This document shows, in pieces, positions 34,091-45,429 of a stretch of DNA of 64,000 bases. Source of the stretch: Diabrotica undecimpunctata (lineage: Eukaryota; Arthropoda; Insecta; Coleoptera; Chrysomelidae); assembly GCF_040954645.1 (NCBI RefSeq), contig NC_092806.1, positions 133,702,476 through 133,766,475 of the forward strand, written 5' to 3'. A model generated the notes under the pieces. The model had not been told where the DNA came from, ran no database searches, and saw nothing but the letters and a program-made list of their open reading frames with translations. The translations under genes were made by a program, and so were the position numbers. Within the stretch, counting starts at the first letter, position 1, and every line of letters starts with the position of its first letter.

Positions 34091-34100
34091 CATGGTTAAG

Positions 34101-34615
34101 TCAAATATTATTTTATGTGACTAAGCCACAATTATTGGTCGTTATTGAGATGAAAATTACATTTTTAATTAACTAAGATTCAACGATTCGATTTCCACTA
34201 TTTAGCCTTGTTTATTGTACAAATTATGTATGAATGTGTATACACATTTTGTACAAAAAACGTTTTTTGAGAACGATTTCCGGAATTGAAATCAAAACGT
34301 CAAACATTAATTAACTAAAAATGCGATTCTTATCAAAATCACAACCAATAATTTTGACTTAATCTCATAAAACATAATATTTATCTTAAACTATTTACTG
34401 ATAGCTTCGATTAAACAGCTTGTAAATTGAAATATGTAAAATATTCTCCTACATAATTCTCTGGGAAAAATATCTAGATTAGTCTTAAATCTCCAACAGT
34501 GGGTACGTGCCGAAATCCTACGCCCTTAATGAAGAAAGGATCACAGCTCTTTCATCCTCATTTTGGTTATGTGGAATGAGAGTAAAGTTGTCTCAAGAGA
34601 GACTCATCTTACATA
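34101..34615. other. No gene recognised
   Basis: At 34262-34300 a GAACGATTTCC...GAAATC word resembles the 135-bp insert at 52945. Otherwise it is AT-rich. Confidence 0.4.
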
Positions 34616-35175
34616 CTTTTGCTGCTAACAGCAATTGTATTCTGTCTTTTTGAGCTTTACGAAATGTATAAAAGATTTACAGATTTCAGCATGAACTTTT
34701 ATATAAAGGGAAAAGAAGAAATTTTACAAAAAGAACTTTAGTTGAAACGGGTCACATGAAGAATAATAGTCACAAGAAAAGAGTAAAAAATAAAACAAAT
34801 AATCTAATTTAAGATCACAAAAAACATACTAGGAAAACTTTTCGGTTAGAATGCAACACGATATATACATAGAGATCGTAAGTTCTGGAACACGATCAGA
34901 AAGAGGAAGAATCCCATCAAACAAAAAGTAGTGATAAATGCTTTAAATACGGAAACATTGGCAAAATACCTTGACAATCTATTTGGTAATAACATCGAAA
35001 ATTGTTACGTTTATTGTTATCTTTTTTAAGTTTTTAAATTCAGGAAAAAATTCATTTTAAAACTAATTATAAAAATAAAATAGTTTACTTTACAATAAAA
35101 GGGTAGATTTTCCAAGGTTTGGTATTATCAAAGTATTAATCCTATTAACTGTTATCAAAATATTAAGGACATTTC
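34616..35175 (+). repeat. Interspersed direct repeat, copy A
   Basis: Starts TGCTGCTAACAGCAATTG and runs to AGGACATTTCTG, where the left end of the next transposon begins. It is about 90% identical to 38308-38822. No domain is recognised. Copy A has an extra 45 bases near 34760 (GTCACAAGAAAAGAG region). Confidence 0.85.
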
Positions 35176-35592
35176 TGTATATCGGAAGCAAACTGTCCTA
35201 AGTCCAATTTATCGATTTTACAGGAGAACGAATTAACGGTTTTCGGTGAATATTTGGAATTATTACAGATATAAATAAATAATGAATAACCAGTTTTTTC
35301 TAAGCAATTAATAGTACAGGTAGAGTATTATAATCCACCAATTTCAAATTTTAGCAATATTCTAATTTTACAAAAAAAAAATGGACTTAGGACAATATGC
35401 TTCTGTATGACAGTAAGTTGTATTTTTTTTTCCCGAAAACATTTTTATAATAAGTCACCTGTCCTTATTGACAATAAGTAAAACGAATATAGAAATAATA
35501 ATTTCAATTTATTAAGATTAAACAAAGTTAAAACAGAAAGTAAAATAAACATGACCTAAAAATTTTAAAGTACGTATTAGCTTAAATAAATT

Positions 35593-37621
35593 TTATTGAT
35601 CAGCATCTCCTTCTGGATAATCGTTCCGATTTAGAGCATGTGGTAAGCTTCGATACTATTCGTGAAACTCCGATGGTACAAAGGGCAATAAATCCATGAG
35701 GTCATTATATTTTGCTGTTGAAATAGGCACTAGCCTTTGATTTATTTGGTCCAGATCCATCGGTAAGGTAAGTTCGGTTCTTGTGTTTCTTCTTAAATCT
35801 ACTTCCTCGAAATTCGTTGCTTAAAATGATGTTTTGTAGTACAGTATTCCTAACTGGTCTTTTTTATACTGCAAGTGAACTACTTTAGACAATAAGAACG
35901 GCTGTTTATTACGATTAATTTTTCGAGCAACGAAAGGTGCAGCATTTGAAGAACTCCTTGCAACGGTATACATTGGATCAAAAGATTTAAAGTCGGCCAA
36001 TTCTAACTTTATTACTTTAAATTTTGAGGAACAGTGACGGATAAGTTGCTGCCAATCTCACTGAGTTACAACTGTCATTGTAGGGGTTTTTTTTCCCTGT
36101 TTTTCTATTTGTGCATGAACGGTGTCAGATTCCATGTGACTATGTCCTTTTAAAAGAAATTTTTGATCAATGGTTTTAAGCTGTGGATATTTATTTAGAA
36201 TGAAATAAAAGCCCATTACGATGCTGCTGTTCTTATTTTGGCCAAAGCAATTATCAGACCAAAGCGTTATGTGCTCTATATTAGATCCAGGTAAGTTTAG
36301 ATCTGCCCATTTTACCAAAGCTGATGCCAACTCATTCCCAACTCTCTTACCTTTTGATTCATCCCACATCATACACCAGGCTGAATTATTTGAGGAATCA
36401 AAAATTGTACAATTTAAAGTCCAAAGCTTTCTTTTATAAAAATTAAGCGAATTGGTCAACAACGGTGTAGGTAAACATTTTTGAAGATCTGCTGTGAGTA
36501 CCTTATGTTTGCAATTTTCTTTAGTTTCATTTGTGTCTGAGGATTTAAGATTATACCTACGTTCTGCATCTTTTAGATGTAAATTTCTTTCATTGTTTTT
36601 ACGTTCTGCATCAGTGTCGTGTACTGCTGTCTTTAACTGTGCTAAAAATAAATCACACGTATCACAAGTGTCCACTTCTGGTGGTTTAAAAGTGAGATTA
36701 TATTTTTTATTAAAAATATCCCTATACAACCATAGTTTTGCTACATCGTCTAAATGAACGTGTTGTTCAAAGCAATATTCTTTATAGAGCGTATACATTT
36801 GCTGCACTGACAACTGAGGACCTAAATATCCTGTCTTTGATCTTTCTCGATTGTAGTGGCTTTCATATTTAGGAAATGAGGAAATATGTGATACAACGTA
36901 ATCAATTACATGCTGCTGAGTTGTATTACTAGGTGTACGCTTACCTCTCTTGTCAGCCATAACTATGCCTCCTTCTTGCCCAATAATAATTAAAAATCTC
37001 ATCTCTCTTTTCTTCAGTTATTTTGGAATAACATTTCATACGACACGAACAAGCAGCTTTTTTCTTTCTTTCAGGCATCTCTTTTCCGCTTTTACTGAGA
37101 TAGGATCTACCGGCAGCATACTCCCGTTTTCGCTTATTTACAATCCACTCGGAAACATGCCTTAAACGTTTCTTTGCAACTTGTTTTGTAACAGATTTTC
37201 TGGAAACTTTTCTTTTATTAACTTGCTTATTTTCTACAAGAACGTCTGGTTATTCAACGTTATTTTCTGAATCATAATCAACATTATTAATAGGATTATA
37301 ATCTTTATCTGCTATAGAATCATCAGAGTCGCTCAACAAAAAGTCATTTTCTAAGAGAGAAAACTGTTTTTCATACGTCTTCATTTTGGATGACATAGTA
37401 TCTACATCTTAACCGATCTCAGTTACTGGCGAGGTACTAGGTTGGTTTTCTTTTGACGTATCTGAAAAAAAAAATATATTAACCATAAAATATATTTCTA
37501 AATCAGTTTTAAATGAAGAAAATTTTTTTTAATTCCTTATTTTATTCTAAGAACTATAATATTAGTAAACGAATTACTTACCATCCATTAAAGATAATAA
37601 ACGATGTCCTCGGCCACTCAT
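35593..37621 (-). pseudogene. Two-exon transposase-like gene (DUF7869-type), broken by stops and a frameshift
   Basis: Exon 1 is 37621-37582 (M-S-G-R-G-H-R-L-L-S-L-M-D), donor GTAAGT, a 120-bp intron (37581-37462) and a T-run-CAG acceptor; exon 2 continues in frame with T-S-K-E-N-Q-P-S-T. An acidic, then lysine-rich region and a C-x-C-R-M-K-C cysteine cluster follow. At 37002-36058 the frame is open for 314 residues: C-D-T-C-D, L-T-A-D-L-Q, then W-S-D-N-C-F-G-Q-N-K-N and L-L-K-G-H-S-H-M-E-S-D-T-V-H-A-Q-I-E, signatures of a large family of insect transposase-like proteins with an RNase H-like fold (fold is inference). Breaks: stops in the acidic region, a frameshift near 37005, and stops near 36056 and 35822. 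The last stop before 35593 is probably the natural end. Confidence 0.75.
37462..37581 (-). other. Intron of the GQN-type transposase gene
   Basis: GTAAGT donor and a T-rich tract ending CAG; removal keeps the reading frame (G|AT gives Asp). A 120-bp intron is normal for insect genes. Confidence 0.7.
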
Positions 37622-38293
37622 ATTTACAAATTATAAAAACTATTCACGAAATTATAAAAACTATTCTCGTCAATAACTACAAATTTTCAGAGTTTTTAAG
37701 ATATAACCAAAAACAATAACCACGTGTTTTTCACTCAAAGCGCAACGAAACAATGAACGGAATTTAATGTTTGATTATGAGAGCGACGTTAATGTTCGGG
37801 GCTGTTCGTTTTACACGGACTTAAACTACTACTGTCGGTTTACATAGATAGAGGAATACTGTCCTAAGTCCAACTTAGGATTATATGCCTCTAAGGAGGT
37901 ACGGACTTAAGACGATGTTATTTTAACTATTTTCTTTTTATATTTAAAATGGACTTAGTATTATATACCACTAAATAGATTGTAAAAATGTAAACAAACC
38001 TACATAAATAAGTCCAATACGTAAAAATTGGACTTAGGACAGTATGCTTCCGACATACATTTTTACAAACCCGCCACCTTAAGCTACGGCTGTCCACCTA
38101 TCATTCTTTCTCATTGATCGCCTCTTACGATCGGCTAGAATTATGGCCCTAATAGTATTCGTATCTCCGCTAGCCGAACATAGTACGTCTTTAGACAGTG
38201 AGGTAAATACAAACTCATACATGGAAAGCCAGCGAATGCGTTCTGCTATTTTCACTTCTTAAGTGGTTGTATTCTGCAAGCAGCTGCTATCAA

Positions 38294-38323
38294 AATACAA
38301 TTGCTGCTAGCAGCAATTGTATT
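38294..38323. repeat. 30-bp perfect palindrome at the start of repeat copy B
   Basis: AATACAATTGCTGCT is followed at once by its reverse complement. Copy A (34616) has the right half and a diverged left half, so the palindrome probably marks the real end of this repeat family. Confidence 0.8.
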
Positions 38324-38822
38324 CTGTCTTTTTGAGCTTTACGAAATGTATAAAAGATTTACAGATTTCAGCAAGAACTTTATATTATATAAAGGGAAAA
38401 GAAGAAATTTTACAAAAAGTACTTTAATTGAAACGGGTCACATGAAGAATAAATTTAAGATCACAAAAAACATACTAGGAAAACTTTTCGGTTAGAATGG
38501 AACACGATATACATAGAGATTAGAATTTCTGGAAAACGATCAGAAAGAGGAAGAATCCCATCAAACCAAAAGTAGTGATAAATGCTTTAAATACGGAAAA
38601 ATTGGCAAAATACTTTGACAGTCTATATGGTAATAACATCGAAAATTGTTATGTTTATTGTTATCTTTTTTAAGTTTTTAAATTCAGGAAAAAATTAATT
38701 TTAAAACTAATTATAAAATAAAATAGTTTACTTTACAATAAAAGGGTAGATTTTCCTAGGTTTGGTATTTTCAAAGTATTAATCCTATTAACTATTATCA
38801 AAATATTCAGGACATTTGTGTC
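38308..38822 (+). repeat. Interspersed direct repeat, copy B
   Basis: Partner of 34616-35175. It continues past the point where copy A is cut by the transposon (AGGACATTTGTGTCTCGG), so it shows the probable pre-insertion sequence. Confidence 0.85.
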
Positions 38823-39701
38823 TCGGTATTAAAGAAACAAAAATAAGCAATAAGGTATTTATTCATAAGATCAATCACAAGTTAAAAAAAAAAATTAAAA
38901 TTAAGGTAGATTTTCTATAAATATACACAATACGACTTTTGCAAATTCCTTTAATCCATCTATTACAAGGAACTGTACATATTAAATTAATGTGTAGTAT
39001 AGTTGATATTGCTAGTTACTAATTAGATCTAATTAGAATAATCTAGGCGATAAAAAAACGCAGGTTGGAATTTTAGCCACTTGCACGACATACAAAATCC
39101 TTAAATTATTGTTTACAGTTATTTCAATAAAAGAATTTAAATTTATTTGTTTATAAACGACGTTTATACTAACCAAGATAATGACATAAATATCACACAC
39201 CTTCCCATATTATTATTAATTTGTAAAAGGGCTAAAATACCAACTATCGCATTTAAGTAAGAAATCTACGAATAACTTAAATTACAATTTTTTTCAGTAC
39301 CTCTATATAATATCTGAAATACAAATACTTCTACCTCATTTTTCCACAAACGAGCTTTAAATTAAAATATTGTATATTTTGAGATTTCCATCTACTTATA
39401 TTATAAAACTTTCCAAACCGTCGAACAAAATGTTCCATTTCTTTGTTGCTAAATCCAATAAAAATGGCTAAGGTTGGACACAGTTGTGTATTAATAAAAT
39501 ATTAAGAGAATATAAATTATTTAAATTTAACAGCAACAGCTACTAATGTGTGGACCAATTTAATACCCTAAAAAATAGTGTTTGTTAAGCAAATTATTCA
39601 TCTATATATAAATATAAAGGTACATATGCAGACAATTCATTATTTTTTGCAGTATGCCGAAAAAAATAGACAGTAAACTAAATAGTCCGTTTTAGTGGTG
39701 T
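38823..39701. other. No gene recognised
   Basis: AT-rich DNA without open frames of note. Confidence 0.5.
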
Positions 39702-40035
39702 AATAATGGGTCTGTTGAATAAAAATAAGTGTTACCTTAAAAGTAGTAACTTTTAAACACAAGCTAATACTTATAACGATAAGATATTACTTATTTTTAT
39801 TTGAATAAAAGTAAGTGTTTTCTTATAAGGTAATACTGGAAAAATATTCTGAAATTTAAGTATATACTTATAAGTATTAACTTATGCTTGTAAGTATTTA
39901 CTTTTAAAATTGTCTTGTGATGTTTTTATAGTAGCAAGACAAGTTTTAACAAGTTTGTAAACGTCGCGTGCGTCGTTGAGATTTCTGTGTAGTAGGTACA
40001 TCCACGTCAGTTAAATTTTAGCTCTATAAATAGTC

Positions 40036-40733
40036 ATGTCGTCGTCAAGTGAGGAAGAATTACCTGTCGAGAGTGGCTGTCAAAGGCTTATATTTGTAAA
40101 AATATTGAAAAATCATACGGTTCTTCTGAACAAATCAATGGTTCCGGCAATTGTTAAAAGTAAAGAGAAGGCATGGAGCGGGATAAGAGATCAATTTATT
40201 AAGGCTTCTGGTACAAGTACTATTGACAAATTAAAAAAAATTCTCAATAACATGAAAACAGATGTAAAGAAGAAAACGGATAAAAATATGACTGGTAACA
40301 AAAAAATTCAATTGCGCGAGTGGAAAAAAGAATTTCTGGATATATTGAATTTTGAAAAAATCCAGTATTCACGAAAATTCCTGGAGGATGTTCCATTGGA
40401 ACTAACAATGGAGAAGCGAACAATCTAGAAAATACTGGATCAGCTAGTACCAATTCACAAATACCCTCATCTATAGGAACACTGAAAAAACGCCCAAAGA
40501 ACAAGAAATTTAAGTTAGAGACCGATGAAACGGAAAGTTTATCAACACAAGAGTTGCAACGACTTGTTCTTCTTGAACAATTAAATGTTGCTAGACTTCA
40601 AGCGCAAAGGGAAAAACTTCTGATAGAAAAATTGACAAATGTTTTGCCATATCGAATTCCTGAAGATAGTTTTGGAGCAGAAGTGGTTAATAATCGCATC
40701 GTATCAGAACTACGAGAATACATAGACTTGTAA
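40036..40733 (+). pseudogene. Harbinger A Myb/SANT-like DNA-binding partner, one frameshift
   Basis: Start at 40036 (M-S-S-S-S-E-E-E-L). Residues about 20-100 are a Myb/SANT-like DNA-binding domain (V-L-L-N-K-S-M-V-P-A-I-V-K-S-K-E-K-A-W, then K-L-K-K-I-L-N-N-M-K). PIF/Harbinger elements carry such a second protein, which helps the transposase enter the nucleus and bind the ends. Reading shifts frame near 40375-40390. The new frame runs to TAA at 40731-40733 with a lysine-rich stretch and a C-terminal helix (L-Q-R-L-V-L-L-E-Q-L-N-V-A-R-L). The frameshift probably kills this copy. Confidence 0.75.
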
Positions 40734-40987
40734 TGTATTTGTAATTTCCAAATATGTATTGCCATTTTTAATGTATTTGTAATTTCCATATATGTACTGC
40801 AATTTTTAGTTTCACATTTTTTGTTTTCCTAATTTTGTATTAAAAGTTTCAGTGTATTACATAGGTATCAAAACAAAAAATACTTGTTTTATATTGTAGT
40901 ATCTATGGCACAAAAATTGACAATGATATTTAAGTAAACAAATTAAAAACAACGTTAGAAAATTACAAAATCAAGTAAAATATTGTT

Positions 40988-42004
40988 TTAAATATTATTG
41001 TTAAATATTGTTTCCACTATTAATTGGCGTTTTGCAGCTCCTCTTTGACGAATGATATCTACTTCCGCTTCATTGTAATGTACATCATGGAGGTCCTGTG
41101 GGTTTTCCCGTTCATTTTCGGATAACTTAAAATCATCTTGTAGATATTTGCAAATATTATGCAAAACAGCACAACAAACAATGATCTTTGGAACTTTTGC
41201 CAAAGATACTCTTACTTTAGACCCTAATATAGGAAATCTCTGCTTTAGCTGCCCAAATACTCTTTCAACTATCACCCTTCCTCTGGAATAAGTGATATTA
41301 AATAATTCCTCACTTCTGTTTTGGGGGTTTTTGAATGGGCATAATAACCATGGAGAAATTCCATATCCACTATCTCGAAGGAGGCAAAAATTGCCTCTAA
41401 AGCTATGTATAACTTGATAAATCGAACTTTGTTTCTAAATCCTCGAATCGTGAACACTTCCAGGCCACTGAGTGTCCACACTTGTAATCACTTCATTTCC
41501 ATCACACGTTATTTGTATATTTATGCTAGGAAAACCTTTTCTATTAATAAGTTTGTCACCAAATTCTGAAGGTTTTTTAATTTGAACATGGGTACAATCC
41601 AGTGCGAGAATAACGGTAGGTATTTGGAATCGATTTGCTCACTTTGTCCTTGCTTCTTCCATACCTTCCAGGTCAGACGGAAACTTGATCCACTGATGTG
41701 ATTTCTCAAAAATTCTGTCAGCAACATTATTTATGGTTTTACATACAGTCGTAAGGTGAACGCCGAAATCTTCAGCAATACCTGGTTGAAATCCAGTATC
41801 ACTAACGTATCGCAGAAAAATCTCCATCCTTTGTCGAGAGCTAAGGGCACCTCCTCTGGTTTCATCTAGCTGTGGCAAAAAATAATCTGATAGAAAGTCT
41901 ATACTTTCGCTTTCAAAACGCAATAGAACCTTAGACTTGCTGGGACTTACGTTTTTTCTTTTCATGTAGTGTTTATGTTTACGAACATATATAAAGTCAG
42001 CCAT
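40988..42004 (-). pseudogene. HARBI1-like transposase with only two nonsense codons
   Basis: One continuous frame of 338 codons from ATG at 42004 to the stop at 40988, the normal HARBI1 length. Helix-turn-helix: G-I-A-E-D-F-G-V-H-L-T-T-V-C-K. Catalytic triad: A-L-D-C-T-H-V (Asp), D-S-G-Y-G-I (Asp), V-I-V-E-R-V-F-G-Q-L (Glu). It is interrupted by TGA at 41641-41639 and TAG at 41437-41435. Both sit where the family usually has Trp, so each could be a single TGG change (inference). No frameshift is present, so the copy died recently. Confidence 0.88.
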
Positions 42005-42354
42005 AATTATAATAATCGAAAAATGTTTAGAACTACCACTCTACTAGTGTAAGTATGCATAAACTACTGGCGTAAGTATTCATTTGAGATTACTTAACAA
42101 ATATTAAGGTATTACTTACTAATCGTAGAATATCCTTCTTTTTATTCAACTAAAAAGAAGTAATTACTGGAAAAAATTTTGTGTAACCTTATACATTCAG
42201 TAACTACTTGAAAATAAAAGAGATTACTTATTGCTCTAAGTAAACTCTTTTACATAAAGCAATTACTGTTCTTTTATTTAATTAATATTAAGTAAATACT
42301 TAAATACGAGGAAGTAAAAGCAAATACTTATTTTTATTCAATAGACCCAATAAT

Positions 42355-42880
42355 GAGAAAATTATGAGAAAAGTTTTGTTTATGCAGTTGGCCAAGTAAC
42401 TATTTGCATGATATTATAACTACTTATGCTTACTTGTGTAAGAATTTGATGATTGACATTTACTAAATTATAGAACGAAACATCGAATTGTTTAGTACAA
42501 AGTAGTATCGTTATAAGCATTCTCCTATTTTTATTGTTCCAGTATATCCAGGGGCAATTATATAATACATCGTTTAATTTCATTGACTAAAATTCAAATA
42601 GAAAAAAATAGATTTAATAAAATGTAAGCTCTGAATTAATTAGAAGATACGTGCTTTAATACAAGTTTAAATACTATCATTGGTAGTTATGATAATTATA
42701 TATTATACGTAAATACTACGAAGCTTCGTACTGCGGTGGATCTCCGATGGGGTTCGATGGCCACACCCTCAATTTTTTTAAACAGCAAATTTTAAATTCT
42801 GATTCCAAAAATATATTACACAAATAATCTTTATTTATTAACGGACTAAATGGTAAAAATGTTCTAGATTAGATAAGATT
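42355..42880. other. No gene recognised
   Basis: AT-rich DNA. A GC-rich word at 42725-42770 (GGTGGATCTCCGATGGGG) may be the edge of another repeat. Confidence 0.4.
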
Positions 42881-42959
42881 AGGTCATAAGATGTCGTTAA
42901 AGCTATTTAGCCTAACCTTAAGTTATAGCTTTCGATCCAGTAAGTCCAAGGATATGTAG

Positions 42960-43590
42960 AATCCGAATTGAAGACAGATTCTTTAATTACAGCATTATTA
43001 ATATCCATGCTTCCACTGAAGATAAAGAAGACGAGGAGAAGGAAATATTTTACTAGAAACTGGAAAGCACTTACAGACAATGTCAGAACAATGACATAAA
43101 AATTATTATTGGTGATTTTAACGCTTAAGTCGACCAAGAGATTATTTACCGACCCACGATCAGCGAGCATAGTCTTCATACTGTCAGCAACCACAATTAT
43201 TTACGCCTGAATTCACACGCCGCATCATTGGGAATGGTGGTAATAAGTAGATGTTTTCCTCACAAAAATATCCACAAAGCCACTTGGCAATCACGAGACG
43301 GTCAAACAAAAAACCAAATTAACGATGTACTAATTGATAGTCGACATTTCTCGGACGTACTAGATGTAAAAGCATGTAGAGGTGCTAATATAGACTCTGA
43401 CCACTACCTTGTAGGAACAAAACTCAGGGCTCGTATATCAAAAGCTAAGAAAGGTCAGAGCACAAAATCTACGAAATATAATACTGATGTGCTAAAATTT
43501 GAAAACGCTAGGGATAACTACAGAAAAATTTTAAATGAAGAGCTGACAAGCATTGACGAAAATTTAAGTATAAAAGAACATTAGACCAAA
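42960..43590 (+). pseudogene. LINE AP-endonuclease domain
   Basis: Reads I-I-N-I-H-A-S-T-E-D-K-E-D, T-Y-R-Q-C-Q-N-N-D-I-K-I-I-I-G-D-F-N-A (D-x-N catalytic motif), K-A-T-W-Q-S-R-D and I-N-D-V-L-I-D-S-R-H, then C-R-G-A-N-I-D-S-D-H-Y-L-V with the catalytic S-D-H. Stops occur at F-Y-stop-K and N-A-stop-V. The frame 43228-43584 is open. Confidence 0.85.
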
Positions 43591-43875
43591 TGCAAGGAAG
43601 CTATCCATACAGCAGCTAAAGTTTTTTAAAACTTAACCAAGCTAAAATAAATGAAAATTGGTTTGACGAAGAATGTAGATCCATTATCCAACAGAAAAAT
43701 AAAGCATATAAAAAAAGGACGTTTAGAAGAAAAAAGAAGGAGCCATACGAAAACGCTCAGAGATGGTTCCATAATTAGTGACAAAGAACAGATACTAAAC
43801 AGATGATCAAGTCATTTTGAAGAACTGCTTAGCGACAGTCATGAAGAAGACCAAATAGAAATTCCTTTGCCTTAA

Positions 43876-45397
43876 ATGGATGAAAACGCTCAAGATCCGC
43901 CCCCCACCAAAGAAGAAATTAGAAAAGCCAGTTCAAAACTGAAAAATAACAAAGCCTCCGGGTTGGACAATCTTCCTGCCGAACTCTTTAAAAATGGTGG
44001 TGACACCCTTTTTAAACACATGCATAAATTAGTAACCGAAATCTGGCAACGGAAGGAAACGCCCGCGAACTGGAAATTAGGTGTAATGCACCCTCTTTAC
44101 AAAAACAAAGATATGATAGTGTGTGATAATTATAGAGGCATCACCCTACTTAACGTGGCATATAAAGTATTGTCCAACATATTGTACAGAAGATCGATCC
44201 CCTATGCTGAACAAATAGTTGGGAGCTACCAGTGCGGTTTCCGACCCAATAAATCAACAACGGATCAAATCTTCACAGTCATTCAGATTCTTGAAAAAAC
44301 GCTTGAGTTTGGAGTCGACATCCACTACATATTCGTGGATTTCAAAGCCGCATACGACTCAGTTAACAGACAAAAACTTCTACAGGCTATGATGGAATTT
44401 CAAATGCCGTTTTATTTTGTTTAACTAACGGAACTTACACTCACAGGCGTAGAGAGTGTAGTCGGAATCCAAAACTTAAGACCCTTCCATTGTAAAAATG
44501 GACTGAGACAGGGAGATGGACTGTCGTGCCCATTATTTAAACTTGCACTAGAAAGAATAATTCGAGAGTGCCATATTAATACGAATGGCATCATCTTTAA
44601 TAAATCTGTACAAGTGGTCGGATCTGCAGATGATATAGACATTATTGCTAGGTACACAGAATTTCTGATCAAAGCATTTCGATCATTAAGGGCGTCTGCA
44701 CTGAGAACAGGATTAAAAATAAACGCACAGAAAATCAAGTATATGTATTGTACTAGATCAGGCAACCAGATATCTAGACTATTAATTGATGATCTGGAAC
44801 TACAAGGTGTGGACACCTTCGTCTACCTGGGCTCGCTGCTGACCAAAGCCAACAATGTTAGCAAAAAAATTAAAAGAAGAATAGTGCTTGCGAATAAGTG
44901 TTATTATGACTTGAGGAAACAGATGGCCCCAAAACTACCCAGAAAAATTTAAGTAACCATATATAAAACACTAATAGTGTTAACATACGGGTCAGAAACG
45001 TGGTCATTTACATAGAACAACCAGAAATTGCTTAAACGTTTCGAGAGAAAAATTCTAAGGAAAATATATGGAGGAGTCCAAGAACAGGGTTTGTGGCGTA
45101 GGCGCTACAACTTTGAGTTATACCGAAGTTTTGGGAAACCTGACGTTGTAAAATGTATTTGATGGATAGGACATGTAATTAGGCGAGATGAAGATGCAAC
45201 GACCAGCAAAATTTTCGACCAAAGAAGACCAGTGGGAAGACGAGCCAGAGGAAGACCAAAACTTAAACAAAAGGTATCAAGATAACATAGAGGATGATCT
45301 AAAATCCATCGGAGATAAAGCATGGAGAAGAGTTGCCAGAGACAGGGGCGAATGTAAGATTGTTCTGAAGAAGGCTTTGGTTCATAACGAGCTGTAA
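43876..45397 (+). pseudogene. LINE reverse transcriptase
   Basis: The first open stretch, 43876-44424, holds L-K-N-N-K-A-S-G-L-D-N-L-P, N-Y-R-G-I-T-L-L, C-G-F-R-P-N-K-S-T-T-D-Q and the catalytic block F-V-D-F-K-A-A-Y-D-S-V. After a break come G-L-R-Q-G-D-G-L-S-C-P and the palm box read as G-S-A-D-D-I-D (normally A/F-A-D-D). The segment at 44614-44952 continues through G-L-K-I-N-A-Q-K and V-Y-L-G-S-L-L. The tail G-R-R-A-R-G-R-P-K lies near 45230. Stops and frameshifts make it inactive. Confidence 0.85.
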
Positions 45398-45429
45398 TGC
45401 CACTGATGATGATGATGATATATATATAA

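Larger units (their letters stand above)
32480..34100 (+). mobile_element. piggyBac-type transposon relic, 3' end lost
   Basis: TTAA at 32476-32479 is followed by CCCTTATCCGGGCAAGG, a fitting piggyBac left end (TTAA target, terminal CCC). A transposase N-terminal frame starts at 33571 and later frames give piggyBac motifs to about 34070. The matching right end was not found. The 5' part is enlarged by a tandem 170-bp duplication and a LINE insertion. Confidence 0.65.
35176..38059 (-). mobile_element. DNA transposon with a D-x-C-x-G-Q-N type transposase, 2.9 kb
   Basis: Inverted ends of about 37 bp: TGTATATCGGAAGCAAACTG on the left and TGTATGTCGGAAGCATACTG on the right (reverse complement), both continuing TCCTAAGTCCAATTT. 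The ends hold several extra copies of the GTCCTAAGTCC word. One gene on the minus strand spans most of it. No clear target duplication is visible: the left flank matches copy B of the surrounding repeat up to the boundary, but the right flank does not, so a rearrangement followed insertion. Confidence 0.8.
39708..42348. mobile_element. PIF/Harbinger element A, 2.6 kb, two convergent genes
   Basis: Inverted ends GGGTCTGTTGAATAAAAATA (left) and GGGTCTATTGAATAAAAATA (right, reverse complement). AAT lies directly outside each end (AATAAT on both sides), consistent with the 3-bp duplications of this superfamily. Both subterminal regions are full of AAGTAATAC / TAAGTATT words. The transposase gene is on the minus strand and a Myb-like gene on the plus strand, tail to tail. 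Confidence 0.9.
42900..45425 (+). mobile_element. RTE-like LINE, nearly full open structure, dead
   Basis: APE endonuclease (about 42960-43470), linker, and RT (43876-45395) follow in order on the plus strand. The 3' end is a (TGA)n(TA)n simple repeat at 45403-45428, typical of RTE elements. The 5' end is lost. Several stops and frameshifts are present, but long parts stay open. The endonuclease is closely related to the fragment in the 28S palindrome. Confidence 0.88.
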
